This document shows positions 1 to 8,439 of a stretch of 64,000 nucleotides of DNA, piece by piece. Each line of letters starts with the position of its first letter. Within the stretch, counting starts at the first letter, position 1. The position numbers and the translations under genes are program-made. The stretch comes from Chlorobaculum thiosulfatiphilum (lineage in GTDB: Bacteria > Bacteroidota > Chlorobiia > Chlorobiales > Chlorobiaceae). The notes beneath the pieces are model-generated. The model ran no database searches. It had not been told where the DNA came from and worked only from the letters and a program-made list of their open reading frames with translations. Location: the NCBI RefSeq assembly GCF_006265165.1, contig NZ_VDCH01000005.1, positions 62,001 to 126,000 on the forward strand, in the 5' to 3' direction.

Positions 1-127
1 GGCAAGTTATGGGGCGACCGGTGTTGATAAGTACGGGAAATGTGACGGCTCTTGCTTATCTGTGAGTAAAATGATAAATTGAACGTCCTGTAATTTTAAA
101 CAATCATTCGAGAGGAGTTTTGAGGAG

Positions 128-289
128 ATGAAAAGGACTTTTCAGCCAAGCAACAGGAAAAGAAGGAACAAGCACGGCTTCAGGCAGAGAATGGCTACAA
201 AGAACGGACGCAGGGTTCTGTCCTCTCGTCGCGCCAAGGGCCGTCACTCCCTGAGCGTGAGCAGCTCGATGACCGCTTCGAAACGTTAA
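128..289 (+). CDS. rpmH: Ribosomal protein bL34
   Basis: This 53-residue, very basic protein starts [18 protein letters not shown] and ends with TASKR, the standard L34 pattern. L34 is a structural protein of the large ribosomal subunit that packs against 23S rRNA. The start is the ATG at 128, with GAGGAG just upstream as ribosome binding site. It heads the conserved order rpmH-rnpA-yidD-yidC. It is short, but the N-terminal motif and context leave little doubt. Confidence 0.97.
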   Translation: MKRTFQPSNRKRRNKHGFRQRMATKNGRRVLSSRRAKGRHSLSVSSSMTASKR

Positions 290-348
290 CAAAAAGGCCG
301 GTAAGGAGCTTCGGTTCCAACTCCGGACGGATCAGCGTCCACGCTGGC

Positions 349-786
349 ATGTTTTCGGAAAAACGCGCAAATGCTCTGCCGAGGAGTGAAATAGTTCGAG
401 GAAAGAGCACCATTTCCCGTCTGTTCAACAAGGGCAGTCGTCTGAAAGGGGGTTCTCTCCTGCTGATCTATTCTTCTTCACGGCCGGTTGACAAGGCCGG
501 ACGGACACCGGTCAGGGTGCTTTTCACAGTCGGCAAGAAGCTTGCTCCGAGAGCTGTTGACCGGAACCGTATCAAACGGTTGATGCGCGAGGCTTACCGG
601 CTTGAAAAAAATATTTTGTCCGGAATGCTTATATCCGGGAGTCGGAAAGAACAGACGCAGGTCATTCTGGCTTTTTTATACCGGGGCCGGGCCGATGCCA
701 TTCCGTCACTGGAGAGGTTCCGGGCTGAAATACGGCACATGCTGAAAAATTTACCAGAACAGGCTGCCGCAGGTATGGGAGGATGA
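349..786 (+). CDS. rnpA: Ribonuclease P protein component
   Basis: A 145-residue basic protein that binds the catalytic RNase P RNA and helps remove 5' leaders from pre-tRNAs. The family core is visible: an aromatic/basic N-terminal part and the signature [20 protein letters not shown] around residues 65-84, which carries the RNR motif that contacts RNase P RNA. The length is usual for the family, with a somewhat long C-terminal tail. It lies 59 bp after rpmH, and its stop overlaps the yidD start (ATGA), so the two are likely translationally coupled. Confidence 0.95.
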   Translation: MFSEKRANALPRSEIVRGKSTISRLFNKGSRLKGGSLLLIYSSSRPVDKAGRTPVRVLFTVGKKLAPRAVDRNRIKRLMREAYRLEKNILSGMLISGSRKEQTQVILAFLYRGRADAIPSLERFRAEIRHMLKNLPEQAAAGMGG

Positions 787-1109
787 CAGAGTTGAGTAAC
801 ATGGACAATCAACGGGATCACGGGACTGAACAAAACGGCAGAACCCCAGGTCAGTTGTTGAATATCGTGCCGATTCTCCTGATAAGATTTTACCAGTCCT
901 TCATTTCACCACTTCTCGGCCCCTCCTGCAAGTACCACCCCACCTGTTCCCACTACGCCATCGAGGCGTTCCGGCAACATAATTTTTTCTACGCCTCCTG
1001 GCTGACCGTCTGGAGGGTGCTTCGTTGCAATCCGTTTTCAAAGGGCGGCTACGATCCGGTGCCGCCAAAATCAGTGAAATCCGCAGGTAATTCAAAAGAT
1101 TCGAAGTAA
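783..1109 (+). CDS. yidD: Membrane protein insertion efficiency factor YidD
   Basis: This 108-residue protein carries the compact YidD core: [20 protein letters not shown], then [12 protein letters not shown] and [14 protein letters not shown]. The conserved cysteines and the NPFxxGGYDPVP ending are diagnostic. YidD is an inner-face membrane-associated protein that helps YidC-mediated membrane insertion. An extra polar stretch of about 25 residues precedes the core, so translation could also start at the ATG a few codons in. It overlaps rnpA by 4 bp and shares its last base with the yidC start. Confidence 0.94.
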   Translation: MTELSNMDNQRDHGTEQNGRTPGQLLNIVPILLIRFYQSFISPLLGPSCKYHPTCSHYAIEAFRQHNFFYASWLTVWRVLRCNPFSKGGYDPVPPKSVKSAGNSKDSK

Positions 1110-2878
1110 TGGACAGAAATTCGGTGATAGGGTTTGCCCTGATTGCTGCGATCATGATCGTCTGGCTACAGTTCATGAAGCCCGAGCAGAAGCTGGGGCT
1201 TGAAAAGGCGACGGCTCCACGCGAGGCGGTTCAGAAAACACCCACGGATTCATTGCCTGCTCCGGCAATGGCGGCGGCGACGGCAAAGGCGGACAGCTTC
1301 GGTTCGTTCGCGCAGGCCTCAGTCGGCACGGAAAAAACCATCACCGTCAACAACGATCTGTTCACGGCGAAGCTCTCCTCCAAAGGCGCCACGCTCAAGT
1401 CGCTTGTGCTCAAAAAGCACTTCGATGTGAACGGCAAGCCCTTCAATCTGGTCTCCTCCAGCGATAAAGGCGCGCTCTCCATGCTCTTTCTGAGCAGTGA
1501 CGGCAGGCGCATCGACACGCGCGATCTCTATTTCAGAAGTCTCGACGCCAAAACCTCCGAAACGGTAACTGGCAAAGAGAAGCTCTCGGTCAGCTATGTA
1601 CTCGATGTCGATGCCGCGCGCAGCATCACGGTGACCTACACCTTCAGCGGCGACAGTTATGTGGTCGATTACGATCTCAAGCTCAATGGTTTCGGTTCGA
1701 CCATTGCTGGCAATGAGTACCAGCTCAATTGGGATGGGGGTCTTGTCTATTCCGAGAAGGATCACAAAGACGAGTCGGCCAACGCGCTTGCCGGCGCTTA
1801 TCTCGGCGGCGGTCTGCTCAAGCTCGACGCCAGCGACGCCAAGAAATCCTATCGGGAGGAGGAGTCCGGAAAGGCCGAATGGATTGCCGTCAGGAACAAG
1901 TATTTCGTCTCGGCAATCATACCGCAGAGGAGCACCGAAGGGGTCTATCTGCAAGGCTCGAAAATGGCAGGCAGCGAGGTCGAGAACTATGTCGCGGCTC
2001 TAAAGATGGCGGTTCCTGCGGGCCAGAACGTCGTGGATGATCACTACCGCCTCTATGTCGGGCCGCTCGACTACAACACGGTGAGGTCGCTTGGGATCGG
2101 TCTCGAAAAGATCATGGACTTCGGCTGGGAGTGGCTGACCAGGCCGTTCGCTGAATACCTCATTCTGCCGATCTTCAACTGGATGAACAAGTATGTGACC
2201 AACTACGGTCTCATCATTATCATCTTCGCCTTCCTCATCAAACTGGTCACCTGGCCGCTGTCGCTGGCTTCGACCAAGTCGATGAAGAAGATGTCTGCCT
2301 TGCAGCCGATGATGCAGGAGCTTCAGGAGAAGTACAAGGACAATCCGGCCAAGTTGCAAAGCGAACTCGGGCGTATCTACAAGGAAGCGGGCGTCAATCC
2401 GCTCGGCGGCTGCCTGCCGACGGTGATTCAGATGCCGCTGCTTTTCGCGATGTTCTACGTGTTCCGCTCCTCGATCCAGCTCCGCCAGCACGGCTTCCTG
2501 TGGGCCAAAGACCTTTCCGTGCCCGATTCGATCTTCGATTTCGGCTTTGCCATACCGCTCTACGGCGACCATATCGCCGTCATGCCGATCCTGATGGCCG
2601 TGACCGTGTTCTTGCAGCAGAAGATCACGCCGACCGCTCAGTCCAACGAGCAGATGAAGATCATGCTCTGGATGTTCCCCGCCATGATGCTGCTGTTCTT
2701 CAACAACATGCCGGCGGGTCTCGGCTTGTACTACCTGATGTTCAACGTCTTCAGCATCGCCCAGCAGGCCTACATCAACGCCACGGTCTCCGATGAGGAC
2801 AAAGCGGCTGCTGCCATGCAGGTCGCCGCCGCGAGCAAACCGGCGCAGGGATCGAAAAAGGGAGGGAAGAAAAAGTAA
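1109..2878 (+). CDS. yidC: Membrane protein insertase YidC
   Basis: A 589-residue insertase that places proteins into the inner membrane, alone or with SecYEG. It has the Gram-negative architecture: an N-terminal membrane anchor (residues about 5-22), a large periplasmic beta domain (about 60-340), then the conserved five-helix core beginning near [19 protein letters not shown]. Core motifs include [19 protein letters not shown], the [20 protein letters not shown] helix and [20 protein letters not shown]. The tail is lysine-rich (KKGGKKK), as expected for ribosome contact. It begins one base into the yidD stop region, so the four genes form one unit. Confidence 0.97.
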   Translation: MDRNSVIGFALIAAIMIVWLQFMKPEQKLGLEKATAPREAVQKTPTDSLPAPAMAAATAKADSFGSFAQASVGTEKTITVNNDLFTAKLSSKGATLKSLVLKKHFDVNGKPFNLVSSSDKGALSMLFLSSDGRRIDTRDLYFRSLDAKTSETVTGKEKLSVSYVLDVDAARSITVTYTFSGDSYVVDYDLKLNGFGSTIAGNEYQLNWDGGLVYSEKDHKDESANALAGAYLGGGLLKLDASDAKKSYREEESGKAEWIAVRNKYFVSAIIPQRSTEGVYLQGSKMAGSEVENYVAALKMAVPAGQNVVDDHYRLYVGPLDYNTVRSLGIGLEKIMDFGWEWLTRPFAEYLILPIFNWMNKYVTNYGLIIIIFAFLIKLVTWPLSLASTKSMKKMSALQPMMQELQEKYKDNPAKLQSELGRIYKEAGVNPLGGCLPTVIQMPLLFAMFYVFRSSIQLRQHGFLWAKDLSVPDSIFDFGFAIPLYGDHIAVMPILMAVTVFLQQKITPTAQSNEQMKIMLWMFPAMMLLFFNNMPAGLGLYYLMFNVFSIAQQAYINATVSDEDKAAAAMQVAAASKPAQGSKKGGKKK

Positions 2879-2884
2879 CCGGCG

Positions 2885-3481
2885 ATGGGCGGTCTCGAAC
2901 AGGCGGATGCGTGGCTTTTCCAGCTCCTGAACCACAGTCTGGTCAGCCCGGCGCTGGACGACCTGATGCTGCTCTTGACCAGCCCCAAGCTGTCGGGCCA
3001 CATTTTCGTACTCCTGCTGCTCTTCATTTTCGTCAGAAAGGGGAAAGACGCGCTCTACGTCATTCCCCTGATTCTTCTCTCGGTCGGCCTCGCCGACTTC
3101 ACCGCCTCCGGAATCTTCAAGCCGCTCTTCCAGCGCGTCCGTCCCTGCTTCGCTCTCGACGGGGTGCGACTGCTCATCGACCAGACCCGCTCCTGGTCGT
3201 TCGCCTCCTCCCACGCCGCCAACTCCACGGCTATCGCCGCCCTCGTCTGGCTCTTTTTCTGGCGCGGCGAAAAGGTTGACAAGGCGTTCGCCGTGGTCGT
3301 GATTTTTTACTCCTCGATGGTCGCCTTTTCGCGAATCTACATCGGCGTACACTATCCGGGCGACGTGCTTGGCGGCATCGCCATCGGCCTGGTGAGCGCG
3401 GCGCTGATTTATACGGCGTTTGCCTGGTTCGTCAAAAACGTGGTGCATCGCCGGGCAATGCAGAGCGGAGGCGCGAAGTGA
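2885..3481 (+). CDS. PAP2-family membrane phosphatase
   Basis: A 198-residue membrane protein with the three-part acid phosphatase signature: KPLFQRVRP (motif 1), SFASSHAANS (motif 2, with the catalytic His) and SRIYIGVHYPGDVLGG (motif 3). Four to five hydrophobic segments surround these motifs. Such proteins dephosphorylate lipid phosphates, for example undecaprenyl pyrophosphate or phosphatidylglycerol phosphate; the sequence does not settle the substrate. It starts 6 bp after yidC and its stop overlaps the GTG start of the ROK kinase, so it is probably co-transcribed with both. Confidence 0.9.
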   Translation: MGGLEQADAWLFQLLNHSLVSPALDDLMLLLTSPKLSGHIFVLLLLFIFVRKGKDALYVIPLILLSVGLADFTASGIFKPLFQRVRPCFALDGVRLLIDQTRSWSFASSHAANSTAIAALVWLFFWRGEKVDKAFAVVVIFYSSMVAFSRIYIGVHYPGDVLGGIAIGLVSAALIYTAFAWFVKNVVHRRAMQSGGAK

Positions 3482-4401
3482 ATCGCTGGGGAATCGATCT
3501 CGGCGGCACCAAGATCGAGGGGGTGATCCTCGACGAAGCGCTGCGTCCAATCATCCGCCATCGCATTGCCACCGGGCAGGAGCGGGGCTACGGCCACATT
3601 CTCATGCAGATCAAAAGCCTCGTCGGTACGATGGCTGAAAAGTCCGGACTCGACTTGCCGCGGATCATCGGCATCGGCACGCCCGGACGCGCCGACGGCG
3701 GCGATGGCGTCATCAGCAACTCGAACACCGTCTGCCTGAACGGAATGCCGCTCTTGCGCGATTTGCGGGAGGCGCTGCGGATGGAGGTTCTGATCGATAA
3801 CGACGCCAACTGCTTCGCCTTGGCCGAGTCGATGCTCGGCGCGGGGCGCGACGAGATGGCCCGGCCCGGCGTGACCGCTTTCGGCATCATCCTCGGCACC
3901 GGCGTGGGCGGCGGCATCGTCCGCGATGGCCGGATCATCCGGGGCGCGCACGGCATCGCGGGCGAGTGGGGGCACAACCCGCTGCCGGGCGAGCAGGCAA
4001 AATGCTACTGCGGGCGGCGCGGCTGCGTCGAGACGGTCATCTCCGGCCCGGCGCTCGAACGCCACTACGCGGCCCTCAGCGGGCGAAAGGCGCCGCTCAG
4101 GGAGATCGTCGCGGCAAGTGGGCGGGACGAGGCCGCGCGAAAGACCATCGCCCGCCTCGTCACAAAATTCGGCGTGGCATTGGCGGCGGTAATCAACATT
4201 CTCGATCCCGACCTCGTCATCATCGGCGGCGGCGTGGGCAACATCCGCCAGCTCTACGCTCCGGAAGCACGGCAGGCGATTGCCGGTAACGTCTTCAACC
4301 ACTCGTTCGACATTCCGCTTCTGCCGCCGCTGCTTGGCGACAGCGCGGGCGTCTTCGGCGCGGCGCTGCTCGCGGGGCCGCCGCTCATTGCACAGTATTG
4401 A
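3478..4401 (+). CDS. ROK-family sugar kinase (glucokinase/fructokinase type)
   Basis: This 307-residue protein begins with the ATP-binding loop WGIDLGGTKIEG and has GIGTPGRAD, IDNDANCFALAES (catalytic Asp in DNDANC), FGIILGTGVGGG and the ROK zinc site HGIAGEWGHNPL followed by CYCGRRGCVET. All ROK landmarks are intact, so it should phosphorylate a hexose with ATP in the cytoplasm. The substrate cannot be decided from sequence. It uses GTG as start, overlapping the PAP2 stop by 4 bp (GTGA), and its own stop overlaps a possible TTG start of the next gene. Confidence 0.92.
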   Translation: MNRWGIDLGGTKIEGVILDEALRPIIRHRIATGQERGYGHILMQIKSLVGTMAEKSGLDLPRIIGIGTPGRADGGDGVISNSNTVCLNGMPLLRDLREALRMEVLIDNDANCFALAESMLGAGRDEMARPGVTAFGIILGTGVGGGIVRDGRIIRGAHGIAGEWGHNPLPGEQAKCYCGRRGCVETVISGPALERHYAALSGRKAPLREIVAASGRDEAARKTIARLVTKFGVALAAVINILDPDLVIIGGGVGNIRQLYAPEARQAIAGNVFNHSFDIPLLPPLLGDSAGVFGAALLAGPPLIAQY

Positions 4402-5882
4402 TTCACCGCGACTCCCCTGCGGAGCGCTCATTTCACACTCCATTGGAACAACAGGAAATCCGCTACAGAAAAGGCGACACTATCGAACTCATCATCACCG
4501 ACCACGCCGAGAAGGACAAGTGCTTCGGCAAAACCGCCGAGGGGATGGGCGTGATGGTTTCCGGCATCCTCGCGCCCGGCGACCGCGTTTCGGCGCAGGT
4601 TTACAAGGTCAAGCAGCGCTATCTCGAAGCGCGCACCATCGAGGTGCTCACGCCGTCGCCGGATCGCGTCGAGCCGGTCTGCCCGGTCTTCGGCTCCTGC
4701 GGCGGATGCAAGTGGATGCACGTCAGCTACGAGGCGCAGCTCCGCTACAAGCACAAAAAGGTGACCGACTCGCTCGCGCACATCGGCGGCTTCGAGAATC
4801 CAAGCGTCCTGCCGGTGCTCGCCGCGCCCGACGCGCTGCACTACCGCAACAAGGTGGAGTTCTCCTGCTCGAACATGCGCTACCTGCTCCAGACGGAGAT
4901 CGACAGCGATGAACTCGCCAGGCCGAAAACCTTCGCGCTCGGCTTCCACGCGCCGGGCAACTTCGAGAAGGTGCTCGACCTCGACACCTGCTACCTCGCC
5001 AAGCCCTGCATGAACAAGGTGCTGAACCTCGTGCGCGACTTCGCCCTCGAACGCGGCCTCGCGCCGTATGCCGCCAAGGCGCACGAAGGCTACCTGCGCA
5101 ACCTCGCGCTCCGCTACAGCGAGCGCCATGACCAGCTCATGGTCAACATCGTCACCTCGTGGTACGACGCGGCGCTGATGCAGGCGCTGAAAGAGCGGCT
5201 CGAAGCGGCCATGCCGGAGCAGCGGATGACCATCCTCAACAACGTCACCACGCGCAAAAACACCGTCGCCACCGGCGAGCAGGAGTACGTCATCAGCGGC
5301 GATGGTTACGTCACCGAACGGCTCGGCGACCTCGACTTCCGGATTTCAGCCAACTCCTTTTTCCAGACCAACACCCGCCAGGCCGAAACCCTGTACGACC
5401 AGATCATCGCCGTCGGCGGCATCACGCCGGAGGACACTGTTTACGACCTCTACTGCGGCACCGGCACCATCACGCTCTACCTCGCTCGCCACTGCCGTCA
5501 GGCGATCGGCATCGAGGTGGTCGAAAGCGCCGTCAGGGACGCCGAGATGAACGCCGAACTCAACGGCCTCTCGAACACCGTATTCTTCCAGGCCGACCTC
5601 AAGAACTTCCACGCCATGCAGGAAGCGCTCGCCCCCTACGCCAAACCCCGCATCATCGTCACCGACCCCCCGCGCGCTGGAATGCACCCCAAAGCGCTCG
5701 ACACCATGCTCAAGCTCCAGCCCGAGCGCATCGTTTACGTCAGTTGCAACCCCGACAACCTCGCTCGCGACGGCAAAGAGATCGCCGCCCGAGGCTACAA
5801 GATGAGTTCCGCACAGCCGGTGGATATGTTCCCGCAGACGAACCACATCGAAACCGTGGCGTGTTTCGAGCGGGTGGAGTAG
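4398..5882 (+). CDS. rlmD: 23S rRNA (uracil-5-)-methyltransferase, RlmD/RumA type
   Basis: A class I SAM-dependent RNA methyltransferase of 494 residues. The N-terminus is a TRAM-like RNA-binding region, followed by a four-cysteine Fe-S motif (CPVFGSCGGCKWMHVSYEAQ). The catalytic domain has VYDLYCGTGTITLYLA for SAM and VYVSCNPDNLARD with the nucleophilic Cys. The family methylates uridines in 23S rRNA (U1939 in E. coli) or, in related members, tRNA U54; the exact target here is inferred. The start is uncertain: TTG at 4398 overlaps the kinase stop, but TTG at 4443 fits family length equally well. Confidence 0.9.
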   Translation: MIHRDSPAERSFHTPLEQQEIRYRKGDTIELIITDHAEKDKCFGKTAEGMGVMVSGILAPGDRVSAQVYKVKQRYLEARTIEVLTPSPDRVEPVCPVFGSCGGCKWMHVSYEAQLRYKHKKVTDSLAHIGGFENPSVLPVLAAPDALHYRNKVEFSCSNMRYLLQTEIDSDELARPKTFALGFHAPGNFEKVLDLDTCYLAKPCMNKVLNLVRDFALERGLAPYAAKAHEGYLRNLALRYSERHDQLMVNIVTSWYDAALMQALKERLEAAMPEQRMTILNNVTTRKNTVATGEQEYVISGDGYVTERLGDLDFRISANSFFQTNTRQAETLYDQIIAVGGITPEDTVYDLYCGTGTITLYLARHCRQAIGIEVVESAVRDAEMNAELNGLSNTVFFQADLKNFHAMQEALAPYAKPRIIVTDPPRAGMHPKALDTMLKLQPERIVYVSCNPDNLARDGKEIAARGYKMSSAQPVDMFPQTNHIETVACFERVE

Positions 5883-5978
5883 TTTCTCTCCATCGAAATC
5901 GAACTCACCGATTCCTGATCCGATAGCGATTTCGAGGAATGCCTTGTGAACCATTTCGCTGGTTCCGTGGTATATTAC

Positions 5979-5993
5979 ACACGAGAATCGTGT
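5979..5993. promoter_or_regulatory. Palindromic operator of the toxin-antitoxin pair
   Basis: A perfect inverted repeat, ACACGA-GAA-TCGTGT, lies just after a TATATT that could be a -10 element, about 28 bp before the antitoxin start. Ribbon-helix-helix antitoxins typically repress their own operon by binding such palindromes. That it is the operator is inferred from its position and symmetry. Confidence 0.6.
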
Positions 5994-6021
5994 ACGCTAA
6001 GAAAATTGAAAAGGAGAGCTG

Positions 6022-6243
6022 ATGTTGAAAAATATCACCATGAGCGCAGACGAAGAGTTGATCCGCAAAGCGAGGGAAAAGGCTCAGCGTGAGCGTACCA
6101 CTCTGAACGAAACCTTCAGGGGGTGGCTCCAGCAATACGTCAACGCTGAAGCGCGGGCAAAGGAGTTTGATGCACTGATGCAATCCCTTGACTATGTCAA
6201 GCCGGGGCGAACGTTCAGCCGGGAGGAGATGAATGAGCGGTAA
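6022..6243 (+). CDS. VapB-type antitoxin (ribbon-helix-helix)
   Basis: A 73-residue charged protein beginning MLKNITMSADEELIRKAREK, the usual N-terminal beta strand plus helix of ribbon-helix-helix (CopG/Arc-like) DNA-binding antitoxins. The C-terminal third (FSREEMNER) would be the toxin-wrapping tail. A good ribosome binding site (AAGGAGAG) precedes the ATG. The next gene starts 11 bp before this one stops, typical of antitoxin-toxin pairs, and a palindrome sits in the promoter. It should neutralise the downstream PIN toxin and repress the operon. Confidence 0.85.
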   Translation: MLKNITMSADEELIRKAREKAQRERTTLNETFRGWLQQYVNAEARAKEFDALMQSLDYVKPGRTFSREEMNER

Positions 6244-6661
6244 CCATTTCCTCGACACCAACATCTTCGTTTACTCCTTCGATCCGTCGAATGTCTTAAA
6301 GAAGGAGATGGCGACCAGCCTGATAAGAAATGCTTTGCAGGACGGCAGGGGTATTGTCAGTTCGCAGGTCGTTCAGGAGTTTATCAACGTAGCGACGAGG
6401 AAATTCGAGGTTCCCTTCTCTGTTGCGGATTGCCGGAAATATCTGGATTCGGTGCTCGCCGGACTTTGCAGGGTCAACACGACGATAGACCTCTGTCGCG
6501 CAGCACTCGACGTGAAGGAGCGATGGGGCTACAGCTACTACGATTCCCTGATTATCGCCGCCGCGCTACAGGGAGATTGCGATATACTCTATTCAGAAGA
6601 CCTTCACAACGGCCAGAAAATCATGGGTTTGACTATTGTGAACCCGTTCATCGAGACGTGA
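6233..6661 (+). CDS. VapC-type PIN-domain ribonuclease toxin
   Basis: This 142-residue PIN-domain protein has the acidic metal-binding residues expected of VapC: Asp in FLDTNIFVYSFD, Glu in SQVVQEFINV, and Asp in the YYDSLIIAAAL helix, with a further Asp in CDILYSEDLHNG. PIN toxins cleave RNA, often tRNA or rRNA, when freed from their antitoxin. It overlaps the antitoxin gene by 11 bp. All catalytic residues appear intact, so it is probably active. The RNA target is unknown. Confidence 0.88.
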   Translation: MSGNHFLDTNIFVYSFDPSNVLKKEMATSLIRNALQDGRGIVSSQVVQEFINVATRKFEVPFSVADCRKYLDSVLAGLCRVNTTIDLCRAALDVKERWGYSYYDSLIIAAALQGDCDILYSEDLHNGQKIMGLTIVNPFIET

Positions 6662-6762
6662 CGGGCCAACCTGTGTTATTGCGTTTTCGATCCGCTGAAG
6701 CCGGAAGCAGCTTCGCGACAGTCAGGTATCCGGAAGCCTGTCAGCGCGGCTGCGAAATACGC

Positions 6763-7536
6763 TCACAGGCTCCGGCGCAGCGCCTGCCCTCGTTTCTTGA
6801 GCACCTTGTCGATTGCGTCGAAGTATTCCGGAACGAAGGTGTCGATCGAGCTTTCCGGGTTGCGGGTGACCGACCAGTGGATGCCGATCAGGGCCAGTCG
6901 GGAGTTGAATACAGCGAAACTCGGAGCGCCTGAATCGCCGACCCGCAGGCAGGTTTCATCGCCCCCAACCGCCGGAGTATCGTTGTTGTCGTAATCGTAG
7001 CCACCAGTCAACCCCGTCGATCCACCAAGCGAATATGGGGCGATAACCTCCAGCACGTTTCTGCCGATCCGGTGACGCATTCCGTAATTGTAGAGTTCGA
7101 GGCCGAGATACCTTTTCAGAAAAGGCTGCAACGGAATCGGATAGCGCGCTATCGAACGATCGACGGTAACCGATTGGTCAAACCAGCCGACCCAGAGGTC
7201 CGTCGTGCCGATGCGCGCGCCGCCGGTTACCGTGTAGGTGAAACTTGCTCCCGTCAGTTCGTTTGTGGCCCAAAACGTCACCTTTTCACCCACGGCGGGA
7301 TGGAGGTGATTGGCTGAAAGAAAGCAGTTGTCGGCCACCAGCGTTGCCCAGTGCCCCGTGCTGCCGAGGCCCACGCCGGAAAAGTCGCGGCCATTGGCGA
7401 CAAAATCTTTGCCGCTCCCGTGATAGAACCGCCCATGTCGCGCCGGAGTGTAATCGCGCACGATCATTTCGCTACGGCTGACCGTCGGGAGAGCCATCAG
7501 CAGCGCCATCAGTATTGGCAGCGAAAATTTTTTCAT
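6763..7536 (-). CDS. Secreted trypsin-like serine protease without sorting tail
   Basis: A 257-residue protein starting MKKFSLPILMALLMALPTVS, a clear signal peptide; an upstream in-frame ATG at 7596 would add a non-signal extension, so the ATG at 7536 is preferred. The chymotrypsin-fold triad is visible: His in SANHLHP, Asp in GTTDLWVGW and Ser in RVGDSGAPSF. It is a close paralogue of the upstream gene (7597-8439) but ends in KKRGQALRRSL and lacks that gene's PEP-CTERM tail. It is therefore probably released rather than anchored. The substrate is unknown. Confidence 0.8.
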   Translation of the reverse strand: MKKFSLPILMALLMALPTVSRSEMIVRDYTPARHGRFYHGSGKDFVANGRDFSGVGLGSTGHWATLVADNCFLSANHLHPAVGEKVTFWATNELTGASFTYTVTGGARIGTTDLWVGWFDQSVTVDRSIARYPIPLQPFLKRYLGLELYNYGMRHRIGRNVLEVIAPYSLGGSTGLTGGYDYDNNDTPAVGGDETCLRVGDSGAPSFAVFNSRLALIGIHWSVTRNPESSIDTFVPEYFDAIDKVLKKRGQALRRSL

Positions 7537-7596
7537 GTCGGCTACTGCTTTCGAATAAAAAATGTTGACATCGGCGTAATTCTCATCCACGAGCAA

Positions 7597-8439
7597 TTAC
7601 GGCAATGCATGGCGGCGTCTCTGGAGTACGAGAGCGCCTGCGATGACCATCAAATACCAGATCATGCCTGGCTCCGGCACCGCCTCTAACGATTGTCCGC
7701 CCGAAGCCAAAACCGCATTGACTTCATCAAAGTATTTCGGAACGAAGGTATCGTAAGAAATCGCCCCTTCGACTGCGACTGAACTCGTGTGCGACCAATG
7801 GATTCCGAACAAGGTCAGATTGGAGTCGAAAACAGTAAAACTGGGCGCACCTGAATCGCCTGTAATGATGTAGGTTTCATCGCCTCCTACCGATAGAGCG
7901 TCATGGTTGTCATAGTCGTATCCGGCAACAAACCCTGTCGATCCTCCACAAGAAGAAGAACATAGAAACTCCACGACGTTTCGTCCCACAATGTCCTGCT
8001 TTCCGTAATTGTAGAGTTCGAGGCCGACATAATCGTTATTTTCGGGCAACGTCAAGATCGGGTAGCGTTCGATGGATGGATTGACCGTTGTATCGAACCA
8101 GCCAATCCAGAGGTCAGTCGATCCGATTTTCGTACCACCAGCCACCGTGTAGGTGTACTTTGTCCCTTTGGGATCATTGCTTGTGCAGAACGTCACCGTC
8201 TGAGCTGTCGCCGGATGTAAGTGGGCGGCTGAGATAAAGTAGTTATCGGACACCAGTGTCGCCCAACGTCCATCGCTGCTGTAGCCGACTCCCGAGAAGT
8301 CGTAGAGGGCGCCAATGAAATTTTTGTCAGCCCCGGTGTAAAAGCGGCTGTGACTCGCTGCGGAATAATTGCGTATGGTCATTGTGCCATTTGCGATAGC
8401 AGGGAACAATACTATCAACGCAATCAATAATGTTTTCAT
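7597..8439 (-). CDS. Secreted trypsin-like serine protease with PEP-CTERM tail
   Basis: This 280-residue protein begins with a signal peptide (MKTLLIALIVLFPAIANG) and carries His in SAAHLHP, Asp in GSTDLWIGWF and Ser in TGDSGAPSF, the trypsin-like triad. The C-terminus is a textbook PEP-CTERM sorting signal: VPEPG, one membrane segment (MIWYLMVIAGALVL), then QRRRHA. Such tails are processed by exosortase, linked to exopolysaccharide producers; no exosortase lies in this window. In-frame ATGs at 8451 and 8484 are possible but would extend the signal peptide. It is in tandem with its paralogue at 6763-7536. Confidence 0.83.
   Translation of the reverse strand: MKTLLIALIVLFPAIANGTMTIRNYSAASHSRFYTGADKNFIGALYDFSGVGYSSDGRWATLVSDNYFISAAHLHPATAQTVTFCTSNDPKGTKYTYTVAGGTKIGSTDLWIGWFDTTVNPSIERYPILTLPENNDYVGLELYNYGKQDIVGRNVVEFLCSSSCGGSTGFVAGYDYDNHDALSVGGDETYIITGDSGAPSFTVFDSNLTLFGIHWSHTSSVAVEGAISYDTFVPKYFDEVNAVLASGGQSLEAVPEPGMIWYLMVIAGALVLQRRRHALP

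Noticed and set aside
1-127. Possible replication origin or dnaA promoter next to rpmH
   Set aside because: rpmH often neighbours dnaA, but no DnaA-box cluster or AT-rich unwinding region was seen in these 127 bases, and TTATCTGTG is not a proper box.
2000-3550. 516-codon minus-strand open frame
   Set aside because: It is antisense to yidC and the PAP2 gene, has the His/Glu/Asp/Arg-rich composition of a GC-rich shadow frame, and no family features.
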